A stretch of 64,000 nucleotides of DNA from Leptotrichia wadei (GTDB lineage Bacteria; Fusobacteriota; Fusobacteriia; Fusobacteriales; Leptotrichiaceae): the NCBI RefSeq assembly GCF_007990545.2, contig NZ_AP019829.2:2108001-2172000 (forward strand), given 5' to 3'. Within the stretch, counting starts at the first letter, position 1. Each line of letters begins with the position of its first letter. This document shows positions 16,142 through 26,382 of this stretch, piece by piece. Below the pieces are notes generated by a model. That model saw only the letters and a program-made list of their open reading frames with translations, made no database searches and had not been told where the DNA came from. A program made the position numbers and the translations under genes.

Positions 16142-17458
16142 TTAACGATGTCTTCTATTTACAAAGCTCTTCATATGTTTAACTGCCAAGAATGAGTCTA
16201 TTTGCAATAATATTTCTACAGCAGTCCCAACTAAAATTAGTAAACTTGTTCCTCCAAGCATTACTGGAAGATTTAAAATATATCCAAACCAAATATTTGG
16301 CATAATTCCCAATAATGATAAAAATATTGCACTCCCAAATGTTACTCTCGTTGCAACTTTTTCCAAATAATCAGCAGTTTCCTTTCCAGCTCTTATTGTT
16401 GGAATTGTTCCTCCACTTTGCTTCAAATCATCTGCTACCTTATCTGGATCAAAAGCAATTGTAAGTGTATAGAAAAATGAAAATACTGTAATTAATATTG
16501 CAAATAAAAGTAAGTAAAAAACTCCTTTCGGCTCAAATTGAGCTGCTAAAAAGTTTTTTAAATTTCCAGATTTCATCATTGATACTAAAAATGAAGGTGC
16601 TGCCATCAAAACTGATGCAAAGATTATTGGCATTACTCCAGACATATTTATTTTTAATGGCAAGTATGTTCTTTTTCCAACAGTACTTTGCCCACCGCCA
16701 AATCCAAGACTTCCTTTTCCAGCATATTGGATAGGAATTCTTCTTTCAGCCAATTGAACAATTACCATTAATGCAATAAATATTATAAATACTATTACTG
16801 ATAATCCCAATAAAACTTTTCCCATTCCACTAGGCAATCCAGCATACATATTACTAATAACAGATGGCAATCCTGCAACAATATTTAAGAAAATCAACAT
16901 TGATGTCCCATTTCCAATACCTCTTATTGAGATTCTTTCAGAGATCCACATTAAAAATGAAGTTCCACCTGTAATTAAAACTACTGTACTAAGTACAAAT
17001 TTTGGACCTGGTTCTAATACTAACCCTTGATTTTGCATTAATATTGCAATTCCAAAAGATTGAATTATTGCAAGTACAATTGTTACATATCTTGACCACT
17101 GAGTTATTTTATCTCTTTCTTTTCCACCTTCCTTTTGCATTTCATCAATTTTAGGAAAAATAACTCCTAATAATTGAAATACAATGGAAGCATTAATGTA
17201 AGGGACAATTCCCAATGCAAAAATTGAAGCTCTTTCAACAGCTCCACCTGAAAATAAATTTAAAAATTGAGCAATCGCATTTCCTTGCTGGAAATTTTTA
17301 AAAGCTTCTGTATTAATTCCAGGAACTGCTATGTGAATTCCAACTCTTGCAACCATTATCATAAGTAATGTAAATGTTACTCTTTTTTCTAACTCAGGTA
17401 TATTAAAAATAGCTTTTACCCTACTTGATACTGCTTCAGCTAGAGTCAATTCTATCAC
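16142..17458 (-). CDS. secY: Protein translocase subunit SecY
   Basis: 438 residues with ten predicted membrane helices, the channel of the Sec translocase. Typical SecY patterns: RITFTLLMI-like start (RVTFTLLMIMVARVGIHIAVPGI), GIVPYINASI, SERISIRGIGNGTSMLIF, QLAERRIPIQYAGK, and the C-terminal FLAVKHMKSFVNRR. It is the last gene of the ribosomal superoperon, 37 bp after rplO, and is followed by a terminator instead of adk. Confidence 0.98.
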   Translation of the reverse strand: MIELTLAEAVSSRVKAIFNIPELEKRVTFTLLMIMVARVGIHIAVPGINTEAFKNFQQGNAIAQFLNLFSGGAVERASIFALGIVPYINASIVFQLLGVIFPKIDEMQKEGGKERDKITQWSRYVTIVLAIIQSFGIAILMQNQGLVLEPGPKFVLSTVVLITGGTSFLMWISERISIRGIGNGTSMLIFLNIVAGLPSVISNMYAGLPSGMGKVLLGLSVIVFIIFIALMVIVQLAERRIPIQYAGKGSLGFGGGQSTVGKRTYLPLKINMSGVMPIIFASVLMAAPSFLVSMMKSGNLKNFLAAQFEPKGVFYLLLFAILITVFSFFYTLTIAFDPDKVADDLKQSGGTIPTIRAGKETADYLEKVATRVTFGSAIFLSLLGIMPNIWFGYILNLPVMLGGTSLLILVGTAVEILLQIDSFLAVKHMKSFVNRRHR

Positions 17459-17495
17459 TCCTTTAGTGTATGAAGAAAAAGCAAGATATTAAATC

Positions 17496-18110
17496 TTACT
17501 TATCTCCATCTTCTTTTTTATTATTTCCTGCTTTAGCTGAATATGATTTGATTTCTAATAATTCTACACTTCCTCCAGCTTTTTCGATTAATTCTTTAGC
17601 TGCTTTTGAGATTCTGTGTGCTTTTACAGTTAATTTTTTATTAACTTCTGTATTCCCTATAATTTTTAATAAGCTAGTAAATTCCTTTTCTTTTACATAA
17701 GCCTCAATATTTGAGTTTAAGTATTCTTTTACAGCTCTTCTTCCTTTTATATTTCTTAACACTTCATCAGAATATTTTTTTATAAATTTAGGGTTTTTAA
17801 CTATTCCATTTTCAACTAATGTTTCTAAGCTAACTACATCTCCATCATTAAATTTTTCAACAATATCAGACAATGTAATTGCTATAATATCTTTTTTAAA
17901 TGGTGCATTAGAAAATCCTCTTTTAGGGATTCTTCTAATAATAGGCATTTGTCCACCTTCAAATATTGGTGATACATAAGAACCTGATCTTTGTTTTTGT
18001 CCATTATGACCTTTACCAGCTGTTTTACCCCAACCAGTTCCGTGTCCTCTTCCTACTCTTCTTCTTTCTCTTTTCGATCCAGCAGCAGGTCTTAATTCAT
18101 TAAGATTCAT
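17496..18110 (-). CDS. rplO: Ribosomal protein L15, long form
   Basis: Large-subunit protein L15. The N-terminus (MNLNELRPAAGSKRERRRVGRGHGTGWGKTAGKGHNGQKQRSG) and the Gly-rich loop are typical. At 204 residues it is about 55 longer than the common form of about 146-150: an extra charged helical stretch of roughly 40 residues (about 112-150) lies before LLKIIGNTEVNKKLTVKAH, and there is a short C-terminal tail. Between rpmD and secY in the spc operon. Confidence 0.95.
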   Translation of the reverse strand: MNLNELRPAAGSKRERRRVGRGHGTGWGKTAGKGHNGQKQRSGSYVSPIFEGGQMPIIRRIPKRGFSNAPFKKDIIAITLSDIVEKFNDGDVVSLETLVENGIVKNPKFIKKYSDEVLRNIKGRRAVKEYLNSNIEAYVKEKEFTSLLKIIGNTEVNKKLTVKAHRISKAAKELIEKAGGSVELLEIKSYSAKAGNNKKEDGDK

Positions 18111-18116
18111 TTATCT

Positions 18117-18296
18117 TTAAACCTCCTCTACTTTAAGTAAATAAGAAACTAATTTAATTTTTCCTTCTATATCAGCAGTTTTGTTATGAACTGCGCTTTG
18201 ACTGATTTTTCTTAATCCAAGTGATTTTACAGTCGCAACATGATTAGGTTTTCTTCCATTAATTCCTTTTACAAGTGTTACTTTTACTTTAGACAT
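18117..18296 (-). CDS. rpmD: Ribosomal protein L30
   Basis: 59 residues, MSKVKVTLVKGINGRKPNHVATVKSLGLRK.., ending KVEEV. The small gene between rpsE and rplO expected in spc operons; its sequence fits bacterial L30 throughout (single ferredoxin-like fold, no extension). Ribosome site GGAGG before ATG at 18296. Confidence 0.96.
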   Translation of the reverse strand: MSKVKVTLVKGINGRKPNHVATVKSLGLRKISQSAVHNKTADIEGKIKLVSYLLKVEEV

Positions 18297-18316
18297 TAAT
18301 TTTACCTCCTAACCTA

Positions 18317-18826
18317 TTATCCTAAAATTTCTTCAACTGATTTTCCTCTAAGTCTTGCCACGTCTTCAAGAGAACGTAATTGTTTAAGACCTTCTAAAGT
18401 TGCTCTTGCAACGTTATCTTTAGTTTTTGAACCTCTAATTTTTGTAAGCACGTCAGTTACACCTGCTAACTCAAGCAATTCCCTAGTTGCTGAACCAGCA
18501 ATAACTCCTGTCCCTTTTGAAGCTGGTTTTAATAATACGCTAGTTGCATTATATTTACCAATTTGCTCATGTGGTAATGTTCCACCCTTTAATGAAACAT
18601 TTACTAGGTTTTTCTTAGCGTTTGCAATAGCTTTTTTAATTGCATCAGGTACACCGTTAGCTTTTCCTAAACCGATACCTACTTTTCCTTTTTCATCTCC
18701 AACAGCTGCCAATACTGAGAATGAAATTCTTCTTCCTCCTTTAACAGTTTTAGAAACTCTGCTTATTCTTAAAAGTCTTTCTTTATATTCACTTTCTCTT
18801 TCTCTGTTATCTCTATCTCTAGCCAA
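18317..18826 (-). CDS. rpsE: Ribosomal protein S5
   Basis: 169 residues. Double-stranded RNA-binding N-domain (LLRISRVSKTVKGGRRISFSVLAAVGD) and C-domain with GTGVIAGSATRELLELAGV. Small-subunit protein near the mRNA entry, important for accuracy. Residues of the spectinomycin-resistance loop (KGGRRIS) look wild type. Confidence 0.98.
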   Translation of the reverse strand: MARDRDNRERESEYKERLLRISRVSKTVKGGRRISFSVLAAVGDEKGKVGIGLGKANGVPDAIKKAIANAKKNLVNVSLKGGTLPHEQIGKYNATSVLLKPASKGTGVIAGSATRELLELAGVTDVLTKIRGSKTKDNVARATLEGLKQLRSLEDVARLRGKSVEEILG

Positions 18827-18844
18827 AATAAATCCTCCTTATCT

Positions 18845-19207
18845 TTAGAATTTTAATCCTGCTTCTCTAGCAGCATCTGCCACAGCTTTAATTCTTCCTG
18901 TGTAAATATATCCACCTCTGTCGAATACAACAGCAGTAATTCCTTTATCTAATGCTTTTTTAGCAATTCTTTCTCCAACTTGTTTAGCTGCTTCAATATT
19001 TGAACCTTTTTCAATTTTAGCACCTTTTTCAATAGTTGATGCAGAAACTAAAGTGTTTCCTGTTGTATCATCAATTACTTGAACGAAGATATTTTGTAAA
19101 CTTCTATACACAGCAAGTCTAGGTCTTTCAGCAGTTCCAACGATTTTTTTTCTAATACTTCTATGTTTTTTTTGTCTTAATTTATTTCTATCAAATTTTT
19201 TTACCAT
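18845..19207 (-). CDS. rplR: Ribosomal protein L18
   Basis: 120 residues; binds 5S rRNA. Basic N-terminal tail then the typical [20 protein letters not shown] and [28 protein letters not shown] end. 13 bp from rplF and 18 bp from rpsE. Confidence 0.98.
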   Translation of the reverse strand: MVKKFDRNKLRQKKHRSIRKKIVGTAERPRLAVYRSLQNIFVQVIDDTTGNTLVSASTIEKGAKIEKGSNIEAAKQVGERIAKKALDKGITAVVFDRGGYIYTGRIKAVADAAREAGLKF

Positions 19208-19220
19208 TAAAATCTACCTC

Positions 19221-19754
19221 CTATCCTTTCTTACCTTCTTTTCTTCTAATTACTTCGTCAGCATATTTAACTCCTTTTCCTTTGTAAGGTTCAGGCGCTC
19301 TCTTAGCTCTGATGTTTGCAGCAACTTGTCCAACTAATTGCTTGTCAATTCCTTCAACAGAAATTTTAGTATTTCCTTCAACTTTAAAAGTAATTCCATC
19401 TACTGCTTCAATTTCAACTGGATGTGAATATCCTAAAGATAAAGTCAATCCTTTTCCACTAGCCTGTACTCTATATCCTACTCCGACTAATTCCAATCCT
19501 TTAGAAAATCCTTCACTTACTCCAACAATCATATTGTTTAAATTTGCTCTTGTAGTCCCATGAAGAGCTCTAATACTTGGTAAATCATTTGGTCTTTCAA
19601 ATGTAATTTCATTACCATCAATATTTACTTTAATTTCACTGCTTAATTCTCTTACTAATTGCCCTTTTGGCCCTTTTACAGTAAAAGTATGACCATCCTG
19701 CTTAACTTCAACACCAGCAGGTATAGTTATAGGTTTGTTACCTATTCTTGACAT
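19221..19754 (-). CDS. rplF: Ribosomal protein L6
   Basis: 177 residues, two-domain L6: [15 protein letters not shown] start and the C-terminal [29 protein letters not shown]. Binds near the factor-binding site of the 50S subunit. Normal length. Confidence 0.98.
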   Translation of the reverse strand: MSRIGNKPITIPAGVEVKQDGHTFTVKGPKGQLVRELSSEIKVNIDGNEITFERPNDLPSIRALHGTTRANLNNMIVGVSEGFSKGLELVGVGYRVQASGKGLTLSLGYSHPVEIEAVDGITFKVEGNTKISVEGIDKQLVGQVAANIRAKRAPEPYKGKGVKYADEVIRRKEGKKG

Positions 19755-19786
19755 TGTTTATCCTCCTAATTTATAAAATGCGTAAA

Positions 19787-20182
19787 TTACCACACGTAGC
19801 AAAGAACTTCTCCACCAACATTATGCTTTCTGCATTCCTTGTCTGTAATAACACCTTGTGGTGTTGAGACAATGGCAATTCCTAATCCACCTAATACTTT
19901 AGGTAAACTTTCTACTGATGTGTAAACTCTTCTTCCAGGTTTTGATATTCTCTTTAACCCTTTAATTACAGCTTCTCCATCTACAGTTTTTAAAGAAACA
20001 ACTATATTTTTTATAGCTCCTTCTTCTTTAATTTCGTAACCGTTTATATATCCTTCATTTTTTAATATATTTGCTATACTTTCTTTAATTCTTGAAAATG
20101 GTACTGCAACTTGTGCATGTTTAGCCATGTTTCCGTTTCTGATTCTAGTAAGCATATCAGCAATAGGATCTGTTAAATACAT
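19787..20182 (-). CDS. rpsH: Ribosomal protein S8
   Basis: 131 residues, from [22 protein letters not shown] to the conserved end [13 protein letters not shown]. Primary 16S rRNA-binding protein; in E. coli it represses spc operon translation at rplE, but I could not confirm the target structure here. Confidence 0.98.
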   Translation of the reverse strand: MYLTDPIADMLTRIRNGNMAKHAQVAVPFSRIKESIANILKNEGYINGYEIKEEGAIKNIVVSLKTVDGEAVIKGLKRISKPGRRVYTSVESLPKVLGGLGIAIVSTPQGVITDKECRKHNVGGEVLCYVW

Positions 20183-20203
20183 TAATTCTTCCTCCTCTCA
20201 AAA

Positions 20204-20491
20204 TTACCAACTTGATTTTTTTACTCCTGGGATAACTCCCTCTCCTGCTAATTGTCTGAACATAACTCTTGAAATACCAAATTCTCTCATGTAACCTCTT
20301 GGTCTTCCGTTAATTTGACATCTATTTCTAACTCTTGTAGGCGAAGCATTTCTAGGCAATTTAGATAACTCTAAAACTGCTTCTCTGTCACCTTTTTTAG
20401 CTCTTGCTTTTAATTCAGCCCTTTTAGCTGCATATTTATCAACTGTTTTTTGTCTTTTTAAGTTTCTTTCAACCATTGCTTTTTTAGCCAT
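20204..20491 (-). CDS. rpsN: Ribosomal protein S14, zinc-free long form
   Basis: 95 residues. Ends with [31 protein letters not shown]..; only one Cys is present in the region that holds two CxxC in zinc-binding S14, so this is the C-minus type. ATG with AAGGAGG. Confidence 0.97.
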   Translation of the reverse strand: MAKKAMVERNLKRQKTVDKYAAKRAELKARAKKGDREAVLELSKLPRNASPTRVRNRCQINGRPRGYMREFGISRVMFRQLAGEGVIPGVKKSSW

Positions 20492-20521
20492 TGATTAAAT
20501 TACACCTCCTTCAAAATAATA

Positions 20522-21076
20522 CTATTTTGCAAACGGCATTCCGAATGCTTTTAATAAAGCTCTTCCTTGCTCATCATTTTCTGCTGTAGATACAATTGTG
20601 ATTCCTAATCCAAAGATTTTATCTACTTTATCAATCTCGATTTCAGGGAATACGATTTGTTCTCTTAACCCTAATGTATAATTCCCTCTTCCGTCAAATC
20701 CTTTAGGTGAAACACCTTCAAAATCTCTTACTCTTGGTAAAGTAATACTGATTAATCTATCAAGAAATTCATACATTTTTTCTTTTCTTAATGTAACTTT
20801 CGCTCCAATTTTTTGTCCTTCTCTTAATTTAAATCCAGCTTCTGATTTTCTAGCTGCTCTTGCTACAGGCTGCTGTCCTGTAATTTGTGCCAATTCAGTG
20901 ATAGCCGCATCTATTAATTTAGGATTGCTTACTGCTTCTCCAATCCCCATATTAACTACTATTTTATTAAGTTTAGGTACTTGCATAACGTTAGATAAAT
21001 TTAGTTCTTTCATTAATGACGAAACGATTTCATCTTTATATAATTTTTGTAATCTTGGAATATATTTTTGGTCCAC
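20522..21076 (-). CDS. rplE: Ribosomal protein L5
   Basis: 184 residues; binds 5S rRNA and the P-site tRNA. Typical [51 protein letters not shown] and the ending [12 protein letters not shown]. 26 bp downstream of rplX. Confidence 0.98.
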   Translation of the reverse strand: MDQKYIPRLQKLYKDEIVSSLMKELNLSNVMQVPKLNKIVVNMGIGEAVSNPKLIDAAITELAQITGQQPVARAARKSEAGFKLREGQKIGAKVTLRKEKMYEFLDRLISITLPRVRDFEGVSPKGFDGRGNYTLGLREQIVFPEIEIDKVDKIFGLGITIVSTAENDEQGRALLKAFGMPFAK

Positions 21077-21101
21077 TTATGACATCCTCCTCTCTAAAAT
21101 A

Positions 21102-21485
21102 TTATATTTCATTACCAGATACAACTGATATTCTTACTTTTTTTCCATCTCTTATTTCTTTTCTTACTCTTGTAGGTTTTCCTGCCGTTTCATCCCAAAG
21201 CATTACTTTAGATGAGAAAATTGGCATTTCTCTTTCTACAACTTCGCCTTGTGGGTTCATTGCATTAGGTTTGATGTGTCTTTTTTTAATATTTACACCC
21301 TCAACAATTATTTTTCCAGTTTTAGGGAAAACTTTTAATACTTTTCCAATTTTTCCTTTATCTCCAGTTTGTGTACTGTTTTCATTACGTAACAAATCTT
21401 TTGATCTGCCACTAATTACAATAACTGTATCTCCAGTTTTAACATGTAATTTTCTAGGTACTGATTTTAAGTTTGGTTTAGCCAC
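21102..21485 (-). CDS. rplX: Ribosomal protein L24
   Basis: 127 residues, KOW-type assembly initiator: KLHVKTGDTVIVISGRSKD, VEGVNIKKRHIKP..GEVVEREMPIFSSKVMLWD. Somewhat longer than the usual about 105 owing to its first 12 residues and internal TQTGDKGKIG segment. Confidence 0.97.
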   Translation of the reverse strand: MAKPNLKSVPRKLHVKTGDTVIVISGRSKDLLRNENSTQTGDKGKIGKVLKVFPKTGKIIVEGVNIKKRHIKPNAMNPQGEVVEREMPIFSSKVMLWDETAGKPTRVRKEIRDGKKVRISVVSGNEI

Positions 21486-21501
21486 GTTTAAACTCTCCTT
21501 C

Positions 21502-21870
21502 CTATAATACTTCTGGTGCTAGAGAAACTATTTTCATAAAGTTTTTAGCTCTTAATTCTCTTGCTACAGGTCCAAAGATTCTTGTCCCTCTTACTTCTAA
21601 TGCAGTATTTAAAATAACTGCCGCATTATCATCAAATTTTATATATGAACCATCTGCTCTTTTTAATTCTTTTCTTGTTCTAACGATTACAGCTTTAACT
21701 ACATCACCTTTTTTAACGTTTCCGTTTGGTATAGCTTCTTTCACAGTTGCTACTACGATGTCTCCTATTTTACCGAATCTTCTTCTTGATCCACCTAATA
21801 CTCTAATAACCATGATTTTTTTAGCTCCAGTGTTATCAGCGACATTAAGCATCGTTTGTTGTTGAACCAT
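21502..21870 (-). CDS. rplN: Ribosomal protein L14
   Basis: 122 residues, from [28 protein letters not shown] to [16 protein letters not shown]-like end ([16 protein letters not shown]). Subunit-interface protein. Preceded by a 98-nt A/T-rich spacer after rpsQ, the largest gap within this stretch of the operon. Confidence 0.98.
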   Translation of the reverse strand: MVQQQTMLNVADNTGAKKIMVIRVLGGSRRRFGKIGDIVVATVKEAIPNGNVKKGDVVKAVIVRTRKELKRADGSYIKFDDNAAVILNTALEVRGTRIFGPVARELRAKNFMKIVSLAPEVL

Positions 21871-21968
21871 TTAAAATTTCCTCCTCTCAAATATTAACTC
21901 ACGCTATTTGCTTTTTTTTAATATTGAAAATAAAATATTATTTTTTTTATTTTATTGATAAAATAGAA

Positions 21969-22229
21969 CTATTTAGCTCTTTCTAAGATTGTAACAACTC
22001 TCCATCTTTTATCTTTACTTAATGGTCTAGTTTCCATGATTTGCACTCTATCTCCGATTCCACATTCATTGTTTTCATCGTGTGCTTTATATTTTTTAGA
22101 AGTTTTTACTCTTTTTTTATAAAGTTTGTGTAATTTCATTGTTTCCTCAAGAACAACTACAGTTTTATCCATTTTATTTGAAACAACGATTCCTTCTCTT
22201 ACTTTTCTTTCGTTTCTTTTATTTTCCAC
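21969..22229 (-). CDS. rpsQ: Ribosomal protein S17
   Basis: 86 residues, OB fold: [60 protein letters not shown]. Primary 16S-binding assembly protein. 11 bp after rpmC. Confidence 0.98.
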   Translation of the reverse strand: MENKRNERKVREGIVVSNKMDKTVVVLEETMKLHKLYKKRVKTSKKYKAHDENNECGIGDRVQIMETRPLSKDKRWRVVTILERAK

Positions 22230-22240
22230 TCTTGATCCTC

Positions 22241-22432
22241 CTATTTACCAGTTTTTTCAGTTACAACAGTTTTTAATCTTGCTATTGTTCTTTTAACATC
22301 TCGTATTTTAGCAGTGTTTTGTAATTGTCCAAGAGTTTTTTGAAATTTTAAATTAAATAATTCTTGTTTCAATTCATTTACTTTAACTTCCAATTCTTCC
22401 AATGATAATTCTCTAATTTCGTTAATTGTCAT
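22241..22432 (-). CDS. rpmC: Ribosomal protein L29
   Basis: 63 residues, helical hairpin: LRELSLEEL-like start ([26 protein letters not shown]) and [13 protein letters not shown] end. Sits at the peptide exit tunnel. Its ATG overlaps the rplP stop (TAATG), so translation is coupled. Confidence 0.98.
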   Translation of the reverse strand: MTINEIRELSLEELEVKVNELKQELFNLKFQKTLGQLQNTAKIRDVKRTIARLKTVVTEKTGK

Positions 22433-22857
22433 TACTTATCACCACCTACTTCTTCTTTTCTAACAAATTTAACTTTTATAGGTAGTTTATGTCCAGCTTT
22501 TCTTAATGCTTCTTTGGCTTTTTCTTCAGATACTCCGCCAACTTCAAACATTACTTTATCTTTTTTAACTACTGCTACCCAACCTTCTGCATTACCTTTA
22601 CCTTTACCCATTCTTGTTCCTTCAGGTCTTTTAGTATAAGGTTTATCAGGGAATATTCTAATCCAAATTTTACCTTCTCTTTTAAACGTTCTGTTGATTG
22701 TTACCCTACAAGCCTCAATTTGTCTTGAAGTAATCCAACCAAATTCTTTAGCGGCAAGTCCAAATTCACCAAAATCAACTTTGTTTCCTTTAGTTGCTAC
22801 ACCACCCATTTTTCCTCTGAACTGTTTTCTATATTTCGTTCTTTTAGGTATTAACAT
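22432..22857 (-). CDS. rplP: Ribosomal protein L16
   Basis: 141 residues from the ATG at 22857 ([15 protein letters not shown], the family start); an in-frame upstream start would lie inside rpsC and is rejected. Contains [25 protein letters not shown] and the RMGKGKG loop near the peptidyl-transferase centre. One nucleotide separates it from the rpsC stop; its ribosome site GAAGGAG is inside rpsC. Confidence 0.97.
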   Translation of the reverse strand: MLIPKRTKYRKQFRGKMGGVATKGNKVDFGEFGLAAKEFGWITSRQIEACRVTINRTFKREGKIWIRIFPDKPYTKRPEGTRMGKGKGNAEGWVAVVKKDKVMFEVGGVSEEKAKEALRKAGHKLPIKVKFVRKEEVGGDK

Positions 22858-22858
22858 A

Positions 22859-23515
22859 TTATTCGTTTTCTCCTTCCTTTGTAGTAGAAAGAACTTCACC
22901 ATTAAATATCCATACTTTTAATCCTAAAGCACCGTATGTAGTGTGTGCAGTAGCTGTTGCATAATCAACATCTGCTCTTAAAGTATGTAGTGGTACTCTT
23001 CCTGAAAGTGTCCATTCACTTCTCGCAATTTCGGCACCATTCAATCTTCCCGATACCATAACTTTAATTCCTTTAATCCCAGCTTTTTCTGCTCTTTGAA
23101 TAGCTTGTTGAACTGCTCTTTTATAAGCAACCCTTTTTTCAATTGCTGTTGCAATGCTTTCTGCTACTAATTGAGCATCCTTATTAGGATTTTTGATTTC
23201 TTGTACTTTAATTTGAACTCTTTTACCAGTCAATTTTTCCAATTTTACTTTTAAAGCTTCGATTTCTTGACCTTTTCTACCAATTAAAATTCCAGCTTTT
23301 CCAGTTTCTATAATAACTGCTACTTCTGTAGGCGATGTTCTTTCTATCTGAATAGAAGAAATCCCTGCATGGTAATAGTTTTTCTTAATATATTTTTTTA
23401 TTTTTAAATCTTCATGAAAATTATCTACGTATTCTTTCCCCTCAGCGAACCATTTTGAATCCCAAGTTCTTGTGATTCCTAATCTTATCCCCCTAGGATC
23501 TACTTTTTGTCCCAC
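22859..23515 (-). CDS. rpsC: Ribosomal protein S3
   Basis: 218 residues: [31 protein letters not shown] domain with [20 protein letters not shown], and C-domain [21 protein letters not shown]. Lines the mRNA entry channel and has helicase-related residues. Confidence 0.98.
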   Translation of the reverse strand: MGQKVDPRGIRLGITRTWDSKWFAEGKEYVDNFHEDLKIKKYIKKNYYHAGISSIQIERTSPTEVAVIIETGKAGILIGRKGQEIEALKVKLEKLTGKRVQIKVQEIKNPNKDAQLVAESIATAIEKRVAYKRAVQQAIQRAEKAGIKGIKVMVSGRLNGAEIARSEWTLSGRVPLHTLRADVDYATATAHTTYGALGLKVWIFNGEVLSTTKEGENE

Positions 23516-23540
23516 AGACTTACCTCCTTATTTGTCTAAA

Positions 23541-23879
23541 TTAATCTACTTTTTCATCAACTTCTACTGTGATGTGAGCTGTTGGTTTTCTGATAATATC
23601 AGCTCTTCCCATTGCTCTTGGGCTGATTCTCTTTAATACTGGTCCTTTATCAATTAATATTTTTGAAACAAATAATTTATCAGGATCCATATTATTATTG
23701 TGTTCAGCATTTGCAATTGCTGATCTTAATGTTTTTTCTATATATAATGCTGCTTTTTTGTTTGTAAATTTCAGTATATTCAATGCTTGTAATGCGTTTT
23801 TCCCTCTTACAATATCAGCAACTAATCTTGCTTTTTGAGGGCTTAATCTTTGGTATTTCAATTTAGCTACAACTGCCAT
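23541..23879 (-). CDS. rplV: Ribosomal protein L22
   Basis: 112 residues: KYQRLSPQKARLVADIVRGKNALQALNIL and PRAMGRADIIRKPTAHITVEV. Its loop reaches the exit tunnel. Normal length, no macrolide-type deletion in the loop. Confidence 0.98.
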   Translation of the reverse strand: MAVVAKLKYQRLSPQKARLVADIVRGKNALQALNILKFTNKKAALYIEKTLRSAIANAEHNNNMDPDKLFVSKILIDKGPVLKRISPRAMGRADIIRKPTAHITVEVDEKVD

Positions 23880-23943
23880 TCAAAGTCCTCTCCTTTCCAA
23901 TGTATATCTATTAATTCCTTAATATTAAATATTAAATTTTTAA

Positions 23944-24213
23944 TTATTTAGCCTTTTTAGCATCTTTTCCATGTCCATAGAAAGTTCTAGTTGGTGCAAA
24001 TTCGCCTAATTTATGTCCAACCATTTCCTCAGTTATATATACAGGTATATGTTTTTTACCGTTATATACAGCAAAAGTATGCCCAATAAATTCAGGGAAT
24101 ATAGTTGATCTTCTAGACCATGTTTTGATAACTTGTTTTTTACCTCCCAATGCTTCTATTTTTTCTAATAAATATGCATCGACGAAAGGTCCTTTTTTTA
24201 ATGAACGAGCCAT
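23944..24213 (-). CDS. rpsS: Ribosomal protein S19
   Basis: 89 residues: [51 protein letters not shown] and [15 protein letters not shown]. 16S head protein. It is preceded by a 199-nt spacer after rplB, which is unusual as these two are normally almost adjacent. Confidence 0.98.
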   Translation of the reverse strand: MARSLKKGPFVDAYLLEKIEALGGKKQVIKTWSRRSTIFPEFIGHTFAVYNGKKHIPVYITEEMVGHKLGEFAPTRTFYGHGKDAKKAK

Positions 24214-24244
24214 TCTTTCCTCCTTATTTCATTTTTTAAATCGA

Positions 24245-24266
24245 GAAATGTTACTCAATACATTTC
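24245..24266 (-). promoter_or_regulatory. Hairpin in the rplB-rpsS spacer
   Basis: GAAATGT/ACATTTC, 7 bp with an 8-nt loop, 32 nt before rpsS. A second hairpin, GACTG/CAGTC with loop TGC, lies near 24332-24344. No T-run follows either, so they are candidates for RNA processing or feedback sites, not terminators. Confidence 0.35.
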
Positions 24267-24412
24267 ATTTATTTAATTCCATGTATCAAGCAATATTTTT
24301 ATATTCAGCCAAACTTCTATTCAGATATTTTGACTGGCACAGTCCATTTCTACGTTTTTTATTTAAAAACTTTAACAATATATTTTTAAATATTAAATCA
24401 ATTTTTAAACAA

Positions 24413-25240
24413 TTATTTTTTTCTTCCTCTAACAATGAATTTATCACTAGGTTTTTTACCTCTAGTTTTCTTACCGAGTGTAGGTTTACCCCAAGGTGTA
24501 ACTGGTGATTTTCTACCTATTGGAGATCTTCCTTCTCCTCCTCCGTGTGGGTGATCCACAGGGTTCATTACAGATCCTCTAACGTGAGGTTTTCTTCCTA
24601 AGTGTCTATTTCTTCCAGCTTTTCCTAATGATACTAATGAATGTTCAGAATTTCCTACTGCTCCAACTGTTGCCATACATTCTTTGTGAATCAGTCTTAA
24701 TTCTCCAGATGGTAATTCCACGTGGCAGTAAGTTCCTTCTTTTGCGACAAGTCTTGCAGCTGTTCCTGCAGATCTTGCCAACTGTCCACCTTTACCAGGC
24801 ATAAGTTCTACATTGTGAATAACTGTCCCTACTGGCAAGTCTTTTAATTTCAATGCATTTCCAGGTTTAATGTCCGCACCTTCTCCTGCTAATACAACAT
24901 CACCTTTTTTAAGTCCATTTGGAGCCAAGATATATCTTTTTTCTCCATCAACATAATGTAACAATGCGATGTTTGCAGTTCTATTTGGATCATATTCAAG
25001 AGTTGCAACTTTTGCTGGCACTCCAATTTTATTTCTTTTCCAGTCGATTACTCTATATAATCTTTTGTGTCCTTTATGTCTGTTTCTACCTGTTCTATGT
25101 CCATAGTTGTCAATCCCATAAGATGAACTTAATGGCTCAACTAAAGATTTCTCAGGTCTTACTTTATCTAAGTCCTTATTAACTAATATCGACATATGCC
25201 GTGTCCCACTAGTCATCGGTTTTAATTTTTTTATTGGCAT
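24413..25240 (-). CDS. rplB: Ribosomal protein L2
   Basis: 275 residues, peptidyl-transferase-associated protein. Patterns [42 protein letters not shown] and the conserved [31 protein letters not shown], with the essential His in GGG-region present. Separated from rplW by 191 nt containing a possible internal promoter. Confidence 0.98.
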   Translation of the reverse strand: MPIKKLKPMTSGTRHMSILVNKDLDKVRPEKSLVEPLSSSYGIDNYGHRTGRNRHKGHKRLYRVIDWKRNKIGVPAKVATLEYDPNRTANIALLHYVDGEKRYILAPNGLKKGDVVLAGEGADIKPGNALKLKDLPVGTVIHNVELMPGKGGQLARSAGTAARLVAKEGTYCHVELPSGELRLIHKECMATVGAVGNSEHSLVSLGKAGRNRHLGRKPHVRGSVMNPVDHPHGGGEGRSPIGRKSPVTPWGKPTLGKKTRGKKPSDKFIVRGRKK

Positions 25241-25333
25241 AACTTACGTTCCCTCTCTTCCTATTTCTCATTTTTATTTTCTTAAATCATTCAAAAACAC
25301 TGAATAATTTCTATAATTTTACATAACTTATCT

Positions 25334-25342
25334 ATTATATCA
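25334..25342 (-). promoter_or_regulatory. Possible internal promoter before rplB
   Basis: TGaTATAAT on the minus strand is a perfect extended -10 in the A/T-rich rplW-rplB spacer. No good -35 at 17 nt. Confidence 0.4.
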
Positions 25343-25431
25343 TTTTTATTAAATAATTTCCACAAAAAAAATTATTTATTTTACTTTTTTTAAAATTAAA
25401 TTTCAAAATCAAAATAAATTTTATATATTAA

Positions 25432-25716
25432 TTATCCTTCATAAGCTGTAATTGATTCTCCAGCCTTTAATTTAACAATTGCTTTTTTGATAGCAGATGT
25501 TTTATACATTGACATTCTGAATCTTTTGTTTTTTGGTTTGATGTTTAAAGTATTTACACCTTGAACTTTTACATTGAACAATTTTTCAACCGCATCTTTA
25601 ATTTGAAGTTTATTTGCTCTTTTATCTACAATGAAAACATATTCATTATTTTCTAGTAAAATTCTAGCTTTTTCTGTATTAATTACAGGTTTTTTGATAA
25701 TATCAGTAATATGCAT
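25432..25716 (-). CDS. rplW: Ribosomal protein L23
   Basis: 94 residues: IIKKPVINTEKARILLENNEYVFIVDKRANKLQIKDAVEKLFNVKV is the L23 fold at the tunnel exit, docking site of trigger factor and SRP. The ATG overlaps the rplD stop by one base. Confidence 0.97.
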   Translation of the reverse strand: MHITDIIKKPVINTEKARILLENNEYVFIVDKRANKLQIKDAVEKLFNVKVQGVNTLNIKPKNKRFRMSMYKTSAIKKAIVKLKAGESITAYEG

Positions 25717-26360
25717 TATGCCAACACCTCCTCGATAGTTGCAAGAGCTTCTTTAGTTAAGACTACTTTATCTTGTTTGATTAACCAGTAAACGCTTAAA
25801 TCTCTTGTATTAATTGCTGCAACTTTTTCAATATTTCTAGTAGATAAGTATAAGAAGTAATCTCTATCTACAGTATCAGTATCGTCATTTGTTATATATA
25901 ATTGTTTCGCTCCATTAAAATTTAATGTTTTTGCAAACTCAACAAATGTTTTTGTTTTTGGTGTTTCTAAAGCAAAATCATCTAATACGATTACATTTCC
26001 TTCACTAATTTTTTGAGCTAAAGCTGATCTTAAAGCTAATATTCTAACTTTTTTATTTACTTTTTTAGCATAATTTCTAGGTTTTGGTCCGTGAACAACT
26101 CCTCCACCTACCATGTGTGGCGCTCTTGTAGAACCTTGTCTTGCTCTACCTGTTCCTTTTTGTCTAAAAGGTTTTCTTCCTCCACCTCTTACTTCTGCTC
26201 TTGTTTTTGTTGAAGCTGATCCTTGTCTTGCTTCAGCTAATTCTGCTACTAAAACTTCGTGCATTACGTGTTTATTTGGTTCAATTCCAAAAATTTCGTT
26301 ATTTACTTCCACAGTTCCTGCTTGTGAACCGTCTAATTTATATATATTTAAAACTGGCAT
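25716..26360 (-). CDS. rplD: Ribosomal protein L4
   Basis: 214 residues with the long loop [38 protein letters not shown]. In E. coli L4 represses the S10 operon; whether it does so here is unknown. 23 bp behind rplC. Confidence 0.98.
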   Translation of the reverse strand: MPVLNIYKLDGSQAGTVEVNNEIFGIEPNKHVMHEVLVAELAEARQGSASTKTRAEVRGGGRKPFRQKGTGRARQGSTRAPHMVGGGVVHGPKPRNYAKKVNKKVRILALRSALAQKISEGNVIVLDDFALETPKTKTFVEFAKTLNFNGAKQLYITNDDTDTVDRDYFLYLSTRNIEKVAAINTRDLSVYWLIKQDKVVLTKEALATIEEVLA

Positions 26361-26382
26361 GTTATCCTCCTCTCTTTCCTAT

